A stretch of 64,000 nucleotides of DNA, from positions 101,201,324 through 101,265,323 of the forward strand of contig NC_085046.1 in NCBI RefSeq assembly GCF_963662255.1, in the 5' to 3' direction. Position numbers and translations under genes: made by a program. This document shows, piece by piece, positions 51,551-62,669 of the stretch (within the stretch, counting starts at the first letter, position 1; each line of letters begins with the position of its first letter). The notes beneath the pieces are model-generated. The model saw nothing but the letters and a program-made list of their open reading frames with translations, did no database searches and was not told where the DNA came from. Origin of the DNA: Cinclus cinclus. Taxonomy: Eukaryota; Chordata; Aves; Passeriformes; Cinclidae.

Positions 51551-54500
51551 AGGAGCTACTTTGGGCCTGTGAAGCCCCAGCCCCAGCTTGGCTCCAAACA
51601 GTTGCTCAGTATGGATCATCACTTTTCTTCAGGCCAGTTTCACAATGAGAGTCTGCACTGACTTTGCTGAGCAGCCCACGGGTTCCTCCCTCATTGGTGA
51701 AATCCTGCCCAAATCAAGTGCTCTCAGGATTTCTCACATATTTTTTTTTCAGAGGATGATAAGACTGGCCTCCAGAAAGTGTTTGTACACCAAAAAAAGA
51801 AGAGTGAATAATGAGAGAAGTCCTAAATCTGCCCTGACAGGGAATAAAAAGTGGTTTTCAGCAATAAAAGACGCTAATCTTTTATTCTAGAGACGTCCAT
51901 GGCAAGGCAGTAACATTCTCACCCAAACCTGAAAGGCATCATGTCTCATACTCCCACATGATGGATAAGAGGATGATAACAGGGAAGGGAAGCAGACTTT
52001 GCTCAAAGCTATTAAGCCTCTCTGCAAAGCAGGCTGGGCTATGTGTAGACTGAAGACATTAGCTATCATTTTGTATGAAAATTATATGTACTCAGCAGCC
52101 TAGTAATACTCCATCAGGTTGCAATGGTTTACATATAACAAAGTCAAAACTGGGGAACAGGAAGTTAACAAGAAATGGGATACCTCCAAAGAGACCATGG
52201 AGGAGCTTGGTAGCTCTGATACTCAGGAAAGGAAGGATCAGGTGAAAATTCATGCCTTGGGGCACTGTATGGTCATAGAGATTCCCTCTGTGCAGAAGAG
52301 GATTTGAAGGGAAAAACGCAGTGGGGAAGGGTGGTCCAAGCCTGGTCGTTTTCCCAGCTCTGAGCACAACACAGGTGTGATGTTGCCAGCTTGTCCTGTT
52401 TTGGGTATTTCCTTGTGTCAGTGAGTTAAGAGGCCGTGCACCATTGCCACTGTGGGCAGGTGAGTGTGAAGAGGCAGGAAGTAAAGTGGGAGAAAGGGGT
52501 GACTTCTCCTCCTCATGGTGCCCACATGGACACATCAGTGTTGTGACATGAGGGATACCCCATCACCCTGGGGTGCTACAGCCGCCTCAAAAGCTGCCTG
52601 GACTCGGAGGGATGCCACAGGTGACAGTCCTGCTCCTGATCCCCTCTGTATTGCAGGAGCAGGTGGTATCCCAAGGCCATTGTCTCTGGCACCACAAACC
52701 CCTGGGTGGACTCTAGCTATTTCAGCCTTACCAAACAAAGCTGTGACACATGTATTCACATCCCCTTACACTAACTTGTGTGCTAATCTGTGAGGCTTCT
52801 TCTGCCCTGATTATTCATGTAACAATAACTTGGATACCCCACAGACACTGAGCTGCAGCCTTTCTATAAAGGCTTTTCATTTTCTCTCAGAAGATTTTCA
52901 AAGGACTTCGGATGGACTAGAGACCTGTCATTTGTTTTATGATTTATGCAAATAATTATGGAGCATGATGGAATGATGTGAAGGTGGGTAGGAATGTCCC
53001 AAACCCACCAGCAGCTATATTGGAAGATTAAAGCCCTGTTGTTTCCAAAGAGCCAGTAGAAACCTAGGATATTTCTTGATGTCACTGTATTCACTAATTA
53101 GACTAGAAAGAAGATTATGGTTAATGAATGTAATTCGTTTTAAGATTGCCCACAGAATCTCTATTTGTGCTTAACCTTCTTCTTGCCATTGCTTGCTCTC
53201 TCACATTTTTTTTTAGTGATTCCTTCTGTATCAGAAGCACTTTACCTGTCAAGTCACAGGCAGCTGCTTATGCTCACAGATCTTCAGGATGGCCAGCAGC
53301 TATTTCTGAAAACTGGTGTATCCTTGACTTGAAAGGCAAATACCATCTCCTGCCATCAAAGTAACAGATTAGTGCCCTGAATTTTCTGGTGCATCAACAA
53401 AAAAAAAATTACAGCTGCAAGAAATAGAACATAATTTTTACTTACTGGTTGTCAACATGGCTTGTTCATTTGCAACTTCCAATTGCTTCATCAAGGAGAA
53501 ATAGCTTTTAAGGAAGCAGCAACCTCCCCCTTATCCCTGCAAAGCTACTATTGGCAATTTTTGAAAACAAACAAGGATTTTTCAGTTGTGGCTTAGTCTT
53601 CTCCAACAACCATCATGACTCTTGCAGTTCACCTTCAAAATATTTCATGCATATGCTCCTCCTTCTACTCCCAAACCAAAATTAGTGCAACAATTCAGCA
53701 ATGTGTTGCAGGAGGAAGATTTTCAAGTAAACAGGGTGTCCACCATGGAAAATTTTAGGCATTCAGACTTGGGCGTTATACTTAACTCATGAAAAAGGCT
53801 AGCAGTAGGCTTTGAGACTGCTGGGAAGGCAGCTATCAGTAACCTGACTATTGCTGCTCCCCACTGGCACTGGACACCCCTTGCTCTGACTGTGGAACCA
53901 GGAGCCATTAGCGAACAGTACTGTTCAGTCACTGTCCATTGGCTAAGTGGCCATTTTTTAAATGATGACCCACAGCTGGACATTTTAACCCTGGGTCAAT
54001 AGCCACAGCCAGACCTGATACAGGAGAAATCAGACCTAAATTGGCTGTGATTTGGGAGATAGGGAGTTTGTTCTTATCCGACAGCTGAATTAAACTTCCT
54101 AGAAAGCTGGCTGTGACACAGCAGGACGGGATGTGAGGGGCTTATTTCTTGACAGAGCTAACCAGGAAGGCTTCTAGGGAACCCAGATGGTGCTCTTCAA
54201 CAAATGAGCCTCAGAAAACCTCAGCTAAGGAAACAGAACAGGAATGAGCCAGTTCAGCAATGGGATAACTAGTCAGAGCAGTTCTGGGGCTCCAGAGAAA
54301 GCATGTGGCCAAACAGATGGTCCTAGGCAAAGTAGCTTGAGAGGTTTCCACCTCTCAGATGTGTGAATTCTTGGCTGCATTTTCTTCTTGTTTTTATCCT
54401 TCAGTTTTACAAAAGCCCTGTTTATTGGTCTCTGTGTGTAATGCAGATGGTACATGAGCTTAGATTAATACTGGACATGTCATATTTCTGGTGTTCCATT

Positions 54501-54845
54501 TAGTTGTCTGGTTTTGACTCCCGTGAGTGAGAAAACAGCAAGCCATAGGACCTCAGAGAAACTGAGAAGATGGGTCCTACAATCTGTGTGTGTAGATGTT
54601 ATGTGGAGTTCAGGGAGGAAATTTAGGAACTTCCCACGGTCTAAGCCAGTGTTCACAGGAGTCTGTGGAACACAGCATAATTTTTGGTTTTGCTGTGATT
54701 TATTTCATATAAGGAAGTTTTTTCTTCCCTTATGAATAAAAGAGGACTTTGGGAGTTTTTATTTCCCCCAGTTAAATGAACCTGGGAAGTACTGTCATAA
54801 AAAAAACATTATGAAGCACTCGAGCAGCTTGTAAATACTGAGGGT

Positions 54846-54851
54846 TTTATT
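54846..54851 (-). promoter_or_regulatory. MTCL1: Candidate distal polyadenylation signal of MTCL1
   Basis: A canonical AATAAA on the minus strand (TTTATT on plus), about 1.0 kb 3' of the MTCL1 stop. Cleavage would fall around 54820-54835. Another AATAAA lies about 88 nt further on, at 54758-54763, so either could be the main site. Confidence 0.5.
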
Positions 54852-55571
54852 TCCACTTCACATGGTCTCCAACAGACTCTTAAACAAGACCAGTTACAAT
54901 TTAGTATGCCCAGAGATTTCCATGGTTTTTCCAAAATGATGGAAGTTCTCAGTAAACGCTGTACATAGCCAGTTGAACTGCTGACAATAATTTAAAAACT
55001 CTTTTTTTGTATAGTCAATGCAAGAATACCAACAATAAAAGTACAGTACAGGTAAATCCACAACAATATTACAGTGAAACAGATTGACTCACATTTATGT
55101 GATGGTACAGTAGCAGTATGTACATGCACTAAAGTGCGAGGACCCAGAGGCATGCAAGTCAAGTATTGTAGGTGTATTTTACAGCTAACTCTGTAAGACT
55201 TTCTGAGGCATTCTTTTCTCTTTTTTTTTACACATTTACTTGTGTTTACCTGTATTCCCCTCCATCTCAATTAATTACAAGTCTAGTGAACGAGCTTAAT
55301 GGCTTTCTTCACTACTTAAAAGGTATCGCTTCAGACAGTTGAAGCATCTTTAAGAACCTTACCTTTAAAAACCGATAACACTGACATTAAAATAGAATAA
55401 AATTAACTTAAGACCCTAGTTTTACATGAAATTAAAAAAAAAAAAAAACAAAAAACCAAAATACCCAAAACCAAAACTGAAAACGTAACAGTGCAAATAT
55501 AACCAAAAGGCAGTCATTATTTGGAGAGAGCGCGAGCAGGTATTCAAATTCCCTTAAAACTTAATTTACAT

Positions 55572-55577
55572 TTTATT
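55572..55577 (-). promoter_or_regulatory. MTCL1: Candidate proximal polyadenylation signal of MTCL1
   Basis: An AATAAA on the minus strand about 300 nt 3' of the stop, inside an AT-rich stretch. Its use would give a short 3' UTR isoform lacking the 55010-55160 segment. The hexamer is expected fairly often by chance in such AT-rich DNA. Confidence 0.3.
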
Positions 55578-55873
55578 TTAAATCTTACTTTATATCATTT
55601 TAACCCTTTTTTTTGTTTGTTTTTGTTAATATACTGTATGTAGAAAAGATGGAGACAAAAATAGTTTTCTCAGCTATGAAAAAAATTAAGTTATTACAGG
55701 CACATTAACTGTTTCATTCTAGAAACACCTCTGTTTCCCAGGTCGGACATTCAGCAGCTGTGTCTGAGAACATTCTTTGACCTCTCCAAGCAGACCTCCC
55801 TCCTTCGTGGCAGAGACGGCTGGCGGGCGACCTGGCGGAGGCGAGCGGTGGCCCACCCTGTTCCCGTGTGGAG

Positions 55874-56083
55874 TCAGGCTGGCTCGCCTCCCTGGCTGGG
55901 CGTCTCTGCCAGCGGTTCCTTGCTTCCACGCTCCTCTGAGGACGTCAGGTCTCCGGTGGACTGTGACTGTGAGGCAGTAGGGGAATGTGAGGCCCATCGT
56001 GACGGTGGGCGCCGGTTCGCTGGTCTCTCTGGCCGGGAGAAGCAGGGTTGGAGGGACGGGGCTAGTGCAGAACAAGGCAGTTC
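55874..56083 (-). CDS. MTCL1: MTCL1 terminal coding exon with stop codon
   Basis: This is the last coding exon of MTCL1, giving 69 residues and a TGA at 55874-55876. It begins after the acceptor GCCGCCAAG|GAA, so the spliced protein reads ...GSIE joined to [11 protein letters not shown], in phase 0 with the donor at 62670. The encoded segment is rich in Pro, Ser and Arg ([15 protein letters not shown]), has no predicted fold, and matches the remembered mammalian C terminus closely over roughly its first 50 residues. The last dozen residues (ending GGEPA) diverge from the mammalian tail as I recall it, which may be ordinary drift or a small frame change near the stop. The exon is markedly GC- and CpG-richer than the surrounding intron and UTR. 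The frame stays open upstream of the acceptor, but that part does not resemble the family and is intronic. Confidence 0.92.
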   Translation of the reverse strand, partial: ELPCSALAPSLQPCFSRPERPANRRPPSRWASHSPTASQSQSTGDLTSSEERGSKEPLAETPSQGGEPA

Positions 56084-59000
56084 CTTGGCGGCCAAGAGAG
56101 CAAAACAGCGGTTAGTGACTGGCACTGGGATGCAGGAAGAATTAAGAAACAAAACCACAGAGCTAAAGCTAAGCATTGTGTCACTGCGCGGGATGAAAGC
56201 AAGCAGCGAGCACCCGGCCGTGTGTGGGCTCCAGGTATCTGCATGTGTGTCCACGGTTTATGGAACAGGTAAGGAGACAATGAAAGAAAGAGGGTGTGTT
56301 GGAGTAGCTGACAAACTTTCAATTGCTATTTCTCCTTGTGCTAGAAGGAGAAGGGCTGAAAAGTATGTTTGCATAGTAATTCAGGAAAATCCACTATTCA
56401 GTACTTTACTCCTAAGTGCTGACCGGGCATAAAAAGGCCAGGTTTGGCATTTGCAAGAGGGGTGAAAAATCAACCCGTCTCCTTTTTATCTCCTTCAGAA
56501 TTCAGACTGACGTGCAGGAGACTACTTAGCACAGAATAATGACTTCAGGGGTGGTTACGATCCCCAGCTGGGTTAAAGATGAGGCTTACCTTCAGATTTC
56601 ATTTTCTGGAACACCATGTCTAACTGCCAGCTGCTGAAGCCTGAATTACAGAATTCAGAGGTACTGTATGTTGAAGGCAACATTCACAGAAACAGAAGAA
56701 ACTGGAAATTTTATTCCTTCACCAAGTTTCCACTGTTCTGGCTCGGTTAGCTTGCCTTTGCAATTAGAAACAATCTGTAGTTGTGATTTTTCACCTTGGC
56801 ACTAAGTTGGTAATGCCTCTAATATTCATGGACTTTGCTCAAAGTACAGCTGCACTTCCTGCTTTGCTCTGAATGCTCCCTACATCAAGATGAGTGACTG
56901 TGAAAATAAATCTGCCTCATAGGGCCAAAGACAAACTTCTGAATTTCACTGCATGCTTTGCAATTTATAAAAGCAAATCAGAGCAGTTTGCCAACCTCTA
57001 GCAATGTGTACACCAAGCAGCAGTCACTGGAATGTACAGGAGAGTTAAATAAAAAACAAAGTCAGAATGCAAACTGGTGATAAATGAAGAGAGAGAAAAG
57101 AAACTGATACAATGCAAAGGAAAAACTCTGCCACAGCAAGGCTCAGGGATACCAAGGCAGCAGGGAGGCCAGGATTCAGCACATGGTTTCACGAGGAGGA
57201 GGAGAATAGTGACTAAGGGTGGAGAATATTGGAGTAGGTAACATGATGTGATTGACAGTGAACAAACAAGGTGATACGACATTGAACTTCTCAATTGCAG
57301 TGGAAGACCAAACATGAATGTTTGAATAGGACAGAAAGACCAATTTTGAAGACATAGAGTTGAGGTATGAGAAATGGAGCTGGTGACATCTGTTTTGGAG
57401 AGAGTGCATTGCTGGACTTGGGGAAGCCTCAGTGAAGGGTCAACCTAGGTGCTTTTGGGCAGCATGCAGCCAGTGGAGTGATCTACAGCTGCACACCAGT
57501 GCTTGAGAAAGAGCTATGACCAGCTACCCTTGGCACTCGCAGAGCACTTCAGCCTGCACCCCCTCCTCTCTGCATCCTCACCCCCTGCCCCATCTCTGTG
57601 CCATAAAATTCACAACCCTTGCTAAAACAGAAGTAAGGCTGAAGTATAAATTGGTGATAATAAAAAGATTGACTGCGTGTCCTTACTTCACCTTATCTCA
57701 TTGTGCCTGGGGCAGCATATGGTCTGTGAAAGCTGCCACTAGACTCAGATTTGTTAAGAGAAATCCATCTGTGCAGCAACAGTCATGGGCAGCACAGCAC
57801 AGTGAATTGAGGCTATGAGATTTGTGGGCTTTGTCTTAGCCTCTTTCAAAAAGGAGGCTTAAAATGATATCTTTATAGTGCTGATTGCTCCTGCCTGCTT
57901 TATTCTAGTTTCAGAGTAGTAAATCAGAGTTAGCACAGCGATAACAAAATTTATTTTCACTGCTGCATCCCAGTTCAAAAGCCTCTCCCCAGCATGCCTG
58001 CAGATGTTGGTCAGCTTTTACCAAACAGCAGAGTTAAGCTCATCTTATCTGTGATGTACACATGCCCAGCACCACACAAAGCTGTGCTGGTGATAGATAT
58101 TGCTCCAGGGCCAAAAGTGACTGGCAACATAATCTTATAAAGCGCTGGCTGCTGAGTCAGTCACCCTCACCTGCAGGATGGAAACCCAGCCATGACAAGG
58201 AAACTGCAGAATGATTTGTGAAAAACCCTCCTCCCTTAATTTATGTAGATGTCATAGCTAGAAATGTTGGGTTTTTTTCTTTTTTTTGTTTGTTTGTTTG
58301 TTTTAAATAAATAACCTGTGGGTAATTTAGTCTGGTAGTTGCCCAGGGGTGTGGGTGGACAGGCAGCACTTCTTAGCCTGAACACTGAAAATGGGAAAGA
58401 TGATTTCAGCTTCAGTTCCTAGCTATTTCCTAAAACAGCCTGTCAGCCACCATGGCTATGGCTATATTAATAAAGAAAGGAAACAGTTTTCTCTTCCTCT
58501 GAGGCAGAATGGATGGTCACAGCTTATGTCTTCACAGTGTCTTCCCTCTATTGTGGCAACCACAGCCACTGGACAGAACTGAACCCAGAATTGCTTAATG
58601 AGCAGAGGTGACTTCAGCCTTTAGGCAGAGGCTGGTGCTGAAGCTCCCTTCCCAGCCCTTTCCACCTGCTGCTGTAGCCAGAGCTGGAGGGAAGGTGCTC
58701 TGGGGCAGCCAGAAGCCCTGCACAGTGCCGTGCATTTGTCAAAAAAAAAAAAAAAGTTAAAAGAAATGAAAAAAATGTTTATCATAAATCTGAATCCCTC
58801 CCCAGCATTTTTGCATATCTTTGTGTCAGTCTTAAATTTTGCCAATTTTTAAAAGCTTAGCAAAAAACCCTAAGTGTGACCTCTGACCTCTTCACAGCCT
58901 GTGCTGCTGCAGGACACGGCAGATGAGCTCCTATCCTGTACTCTTTCTGGCTGTGACATATAAAGGACCCCACAGGGATATCAGGTGCATGCCAATACCT

Positions 59001-62000
59001 CTGGACTTGTGGTCATTTATTTCCCTCTGTTAACCCACATGTTCTAGAATGACTGCTTTTGGAAAGCTCTGGAAACAAGGTAGAAAGGACTTACAGCAGT
59101 GAGGCAGGCAGGGTTAGAGTCCCCAGGGGGCAGTTAATAAGACAGTTTGGTTCTGGACAGAACAGACAGAAAAGAAAAAGAAAGCAAGTAGGTTGGAAAG
59201 AACTGTTTTAATTGATTATTTTTTTTTTAAGTGAAGTTTTCATGTCAGCAAGGAAGAAGTCTCCCGATGTTACTACTCATTCAGATCATGTTACCAGTGT
59301 TATCACAGGGAAACTAATAATCAAAAATAAAAGATAAAGCCACTAGCAAAAAAAGTCTTAGAAAGGAAAGAAGCGAGTAAACCAACCTTTTACAATCCTA
59401 GCACAGTTTCAGAAGTGGACATAGCAATAAACAAATCAAACATTTCTACTCAGCAGCGAAAGATATCTGTTATCCTCTGTCAACCTTGATCTGGGCTAGG
59501 GAAAAATCATATTACTATGAGAGGAATAAAGCTGTATTTTTATTTTCTTCATTTGATTTCAAGGGAGCATTTCTGCTTAGGAAATCTTTAACAAACAAGA
59601 AAATTACTGCTACTTTTTGTTGCTTACACTTATGTTGCTCAAGTTTCATGACAACTCTTTGCCTCACCTTTGTCCCTCGTTTCTCTTCAACAGTGATGCT
59701 GGATGGGAAACTCAAGCTTAACCATAAGCCCTTTAGTTCTGACAACACCTTCCCTGATTTTCAACATTCCCTCTCCCATGCTGAACGGTTCAGCAGCAAG
59801 CCTCTGGCAATTGCTTTGCCCTGGCGAGCAGAGGATGCAGCACCTGCTCTCTCATCTGTGGGTCTGTGTGGATGGTCCTTTCAAAGTGTTGTCTCCAGAA
59901 ATGAGTCTTACTCCCAGTCCAGGACTGTTGTGTAACCTCCACGATCTACACCCTTGCCAGTCATAAAAGCAAAATGTTTGTAAAGCTCTGACATTGTTAG
60001 TTAGGTAATGCTAATCTGCATTTTTAATACTAAAATATATAAATCCTATGATATGCAAATAAGATAGGGGTTTAGGGATAAGACACTAGTAGGCCACACT
60101 GTGTGGTTATGAATTTGCTTGTAAGCAGCTCTGGGCAAGTTTGAAAACACAAAGTTATTGCTAGTCTGTATGCATATACACTCACATGCACACAACACAT
60201 CTACATAAATAGATAAATAGATGAACTAGATTTCATATTTGCAGCAGGAATATAGAAGGAAATTAAACAACTAAGAAGCTCAAATAAGGAATAGTCACCA
60301 GCAGGTGCTGCATGCAAGTTTAAAAGTCATTAATATGCCATGGCTGCAGAACCCAGAAGGCATTTGGTGGTAAGAAGGGCACTTAACTTGGCCAGAAACC
60401 AACAGGTGAGAGGGAAGCAGAGCAGGGATCTACAGGAGGGTGGAAGCATTGTTTCAGCACTGCCCCAAGCACAAACCTGCCTCCTTCAAGATCATAATTC
60501 CCTGAACAGCTGTGTCTAGCTTTGTACAGAATGTACTAAGAGGAATTTGTACAAAGTATAATTTGTGTGGTCAGGGTAATCCACAAATAACCCGAGGCAC
60601 CTGCAGAGTCTAAACTTATTTGTGAGTGTTTTTTTTTCAGCAGAGAGTCCACGCTTCCCTTGAGTACATTTTCCAGAGCACCACCTCACTTAGGAAAAGC
60701 CAAGCTCATTGTGTGAATGCCCACCAGTTTCCTTTCCAATCCACATTCCTGACAAATGCCAGGACCATCCAAAGAACAAAACTTGTGCATCTAGACTACA
60801 GTCATAACAGCCATGTAGGAGTTGCAAGGAGAAACTAATCTTAGCTCTAAGGCTCATAACTTAAAAAACTAGGCAAAAAATACTGAGAATTCACAAAAAG
60901 GAGTAATTTTCTGCCAGTTTGATGGTCAATGAGTTTTTGCTAAATAGCATTGACCCAAATCTCTCTCTGCATCTAACTCAGGTACTGTCGATAGTTTGTG
61001 TTTTGCCAACAGCAATTTGTGATGATGTTGGATGACATCCATCTATTTATAGTTGAAATCTACTGAGATAGTTAAAAGATATAGGAGGAAATCAAGAGTT
61101 TCCAGGGGTACCTTGAAGGCAAAGCTGAATTGGACTTCAGAGTTCAACACACTTGCTAATAAGGACCAGTATGCATTCCCGGCATTTCAAACTAAGGATG
61201 AAATTCAGAGATAGCTGGAAAAAGTGAGATAAATGAAGCTGCTTCCCACTTTTATTCACTCTGAGGTTTGTGCACAAGGACCATTTTCTCTCACTAGTAT
61301 TTATAATGTGCATGTAGTTTCTTTTTTTTTTTTTTTTTGGTGTAAAATCTTCCCTGCTTATATCTGTTTTAATTGCACATAGGGAATATATCCTTAGGTT
61401 TAGACTGTCTGTTAGGCAAAAAAGATCACATCCTCTGAGCAGTACCTACAAAAAGGGAACTGACTGTACATTGAAAACCAATAGGACAAGGTGAAATGCA
61501 GACCAAAGGTTTCAGCACTCAGGTCCCCAGAAATACTTCACATCAAGTATTGAGTTAAAAAACGGGGTTTGAACCTTTCCTTTTGAGGTATCTGAGGCAG
61601 GAGTAGTAGGAGTCTGCCCAGCAAAGGCAAGGTGGATGCATGGAGTGTGCAGGGATCAAGGAGCTGCTTCCCTGGAGCTAGGGCTCACCACAAGACAGGC
61701 ACTAAAGGGGCAGCACAGGGCAAAGAGGATGAGGAGTACTTGCCTCTGCCCTGGGGACTGTCACCAACCAACAGTACACACCCCCTTTCATGACTGTACC
61801 AGAAAGACAACATATGCATGTGTGACCTGGGCATAATTCAGCTTTTCTAGGCTTCTTAAGAGTAAGTCTCTCAATTGCTCTCAAAGGTTCACCAGAAACA
61901 GGAGATTTAAATACTGGTAACTGAAAGCTTTCATCCATCATAACACCTTTTTTTTTTTGTTGATTGCTGTTGCATCTGAGACTGACCCCCAACATCTGGG

Positions 62001-62669
62001 CACATTTGCTGAGACAGATATGACTGTTACACTGTTGATGACAAAATATCAGCAAGGAGCTCTTAAACACTAAATAGGTATATGCCTATATATGTATTTT
62101 TTGCTTTTTGTTATTTTTGTGAGGCAGCAACAGTCAGTGCCAAACATCATGCCATTCAATCACATTCACAGACCTGAGCCAAACTTAATCAGATACATTC
62201 AGAAAAGATATGCTGAAGGCCCTGAAGTTTTGCTCCAGGGTATTGTAGAGACTATTTTTCACACAAACTTGTTAAGACTCATTCTTGTATAGGAGAAATA
62301 ATCTACCTTTCCATCCAGCATAAAAATTCACTCAAACCTAGTGTCCCTAGACCATCTGTAACATACGGTGTATTTTGTGACAGAAAACCCTTATCCTAGC
62401 CATTCAGGGAAGAACCATTTTTATCCCATAAAGGATAAAACTCTTCGGATGCTTTCAAACCAAATAAGCTGCCAGCATAGAAATTCAATTCCTTCATGCA
62501 TTCTTCGGTGACTAATCCAAAGTTTCATGACTGGAAATTGCTGGTGGTACCAGGACAGGACTAGGATATTCACTGTAAATACTCACTAGGACTGCAAGAG
62601 ATCTCATAATACATTTGCTCAAAGAAGAGTGCACTTAGCTATAGGAGGAAAAACAAACAAACTCATTAC
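56084..62669 (-). other. MTCL1: MTCL1 last intron (6,586 bp)
   Basis: This intron lies between the two recognised exons, with GT at its 5' end (62669-62668) and AG at its 3' end (56085-56084). I see no convincing alternative exon in it. Open frames such as 59486-59935 (+) have no recognisable protein content. It holds only simple tracts: a T-rich (GTTT)n-like run at about 58269-58304, an A run at 58740-58755, an 18-20 nt T run near 61320-61338, and a T run near 61950. No transposon 3' end was recognised. Confidence 0.85.
58269..58305. repeat. T-rich (GTTT)n tract in the MTCL1 intron
   Basis: Runs of T followed by TTTGTTTGTTTGTTTG. A simple repeat. Confidence 0.85.

Larger units (their letters stand above)
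48605..54825. other. Noncoding, downstream of MTCL1
   Basis: The region between the (GACA)n tract and the MTCL1 3' end. No exon, RNA gene or transposon end was recognised. The hairpin at 48680, the palindrome at 50739 and the A-rich tract at 51.1 kb are listed separately. An alternative MTCL1 poly(A) signal may lie at 54758-54763. Confidence 0.6.
54826..55873 (-). other. MTCL1: MTCL1 3' UTR (inferred)
   Basis: The sequence 3' of the MTCL1 stop is taken as 3' UTR down to roughly 20 nt past the AATAAA at 54851-54846. It starts GC-rich (55873 to about 55740) and then becomes AT-rich, with an A/T homopolymer at 55434-55449. A stretch around 55010-55160 has the mixed, non-repetitive look of conserved UTR sequence, including an 8-mer GTACTGTA on the transcript strand. 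The end is inferred from the signal only. A second AATAAA at 54763-54758 could extend it by about 90 nt, and one at 55577-55572 could shorten it. Confidence 0.6.

Noticed and set aside
55719..56075. Alternative 118-codon minus-strand frame over the terminal exon and UTR
   Set aside because: It is a shadow frame of the GC-rich MTCL1 exon. The other frame carries the family sequence and the matching splice phase.
59486..59935. 149-codon plus-strand frame in the MTCL1 intron
   Set aside because: No recognisable domain, antisense to MTCL1, and a composition like other random frames nearby.
62619..62669. C-terminal extension of the MTCL1 exon frame after residue 416
   Set aside because: It lies after a good GTAATG donor and does not match the family, whereas the exon at 55874-56083 continues the family sequence.
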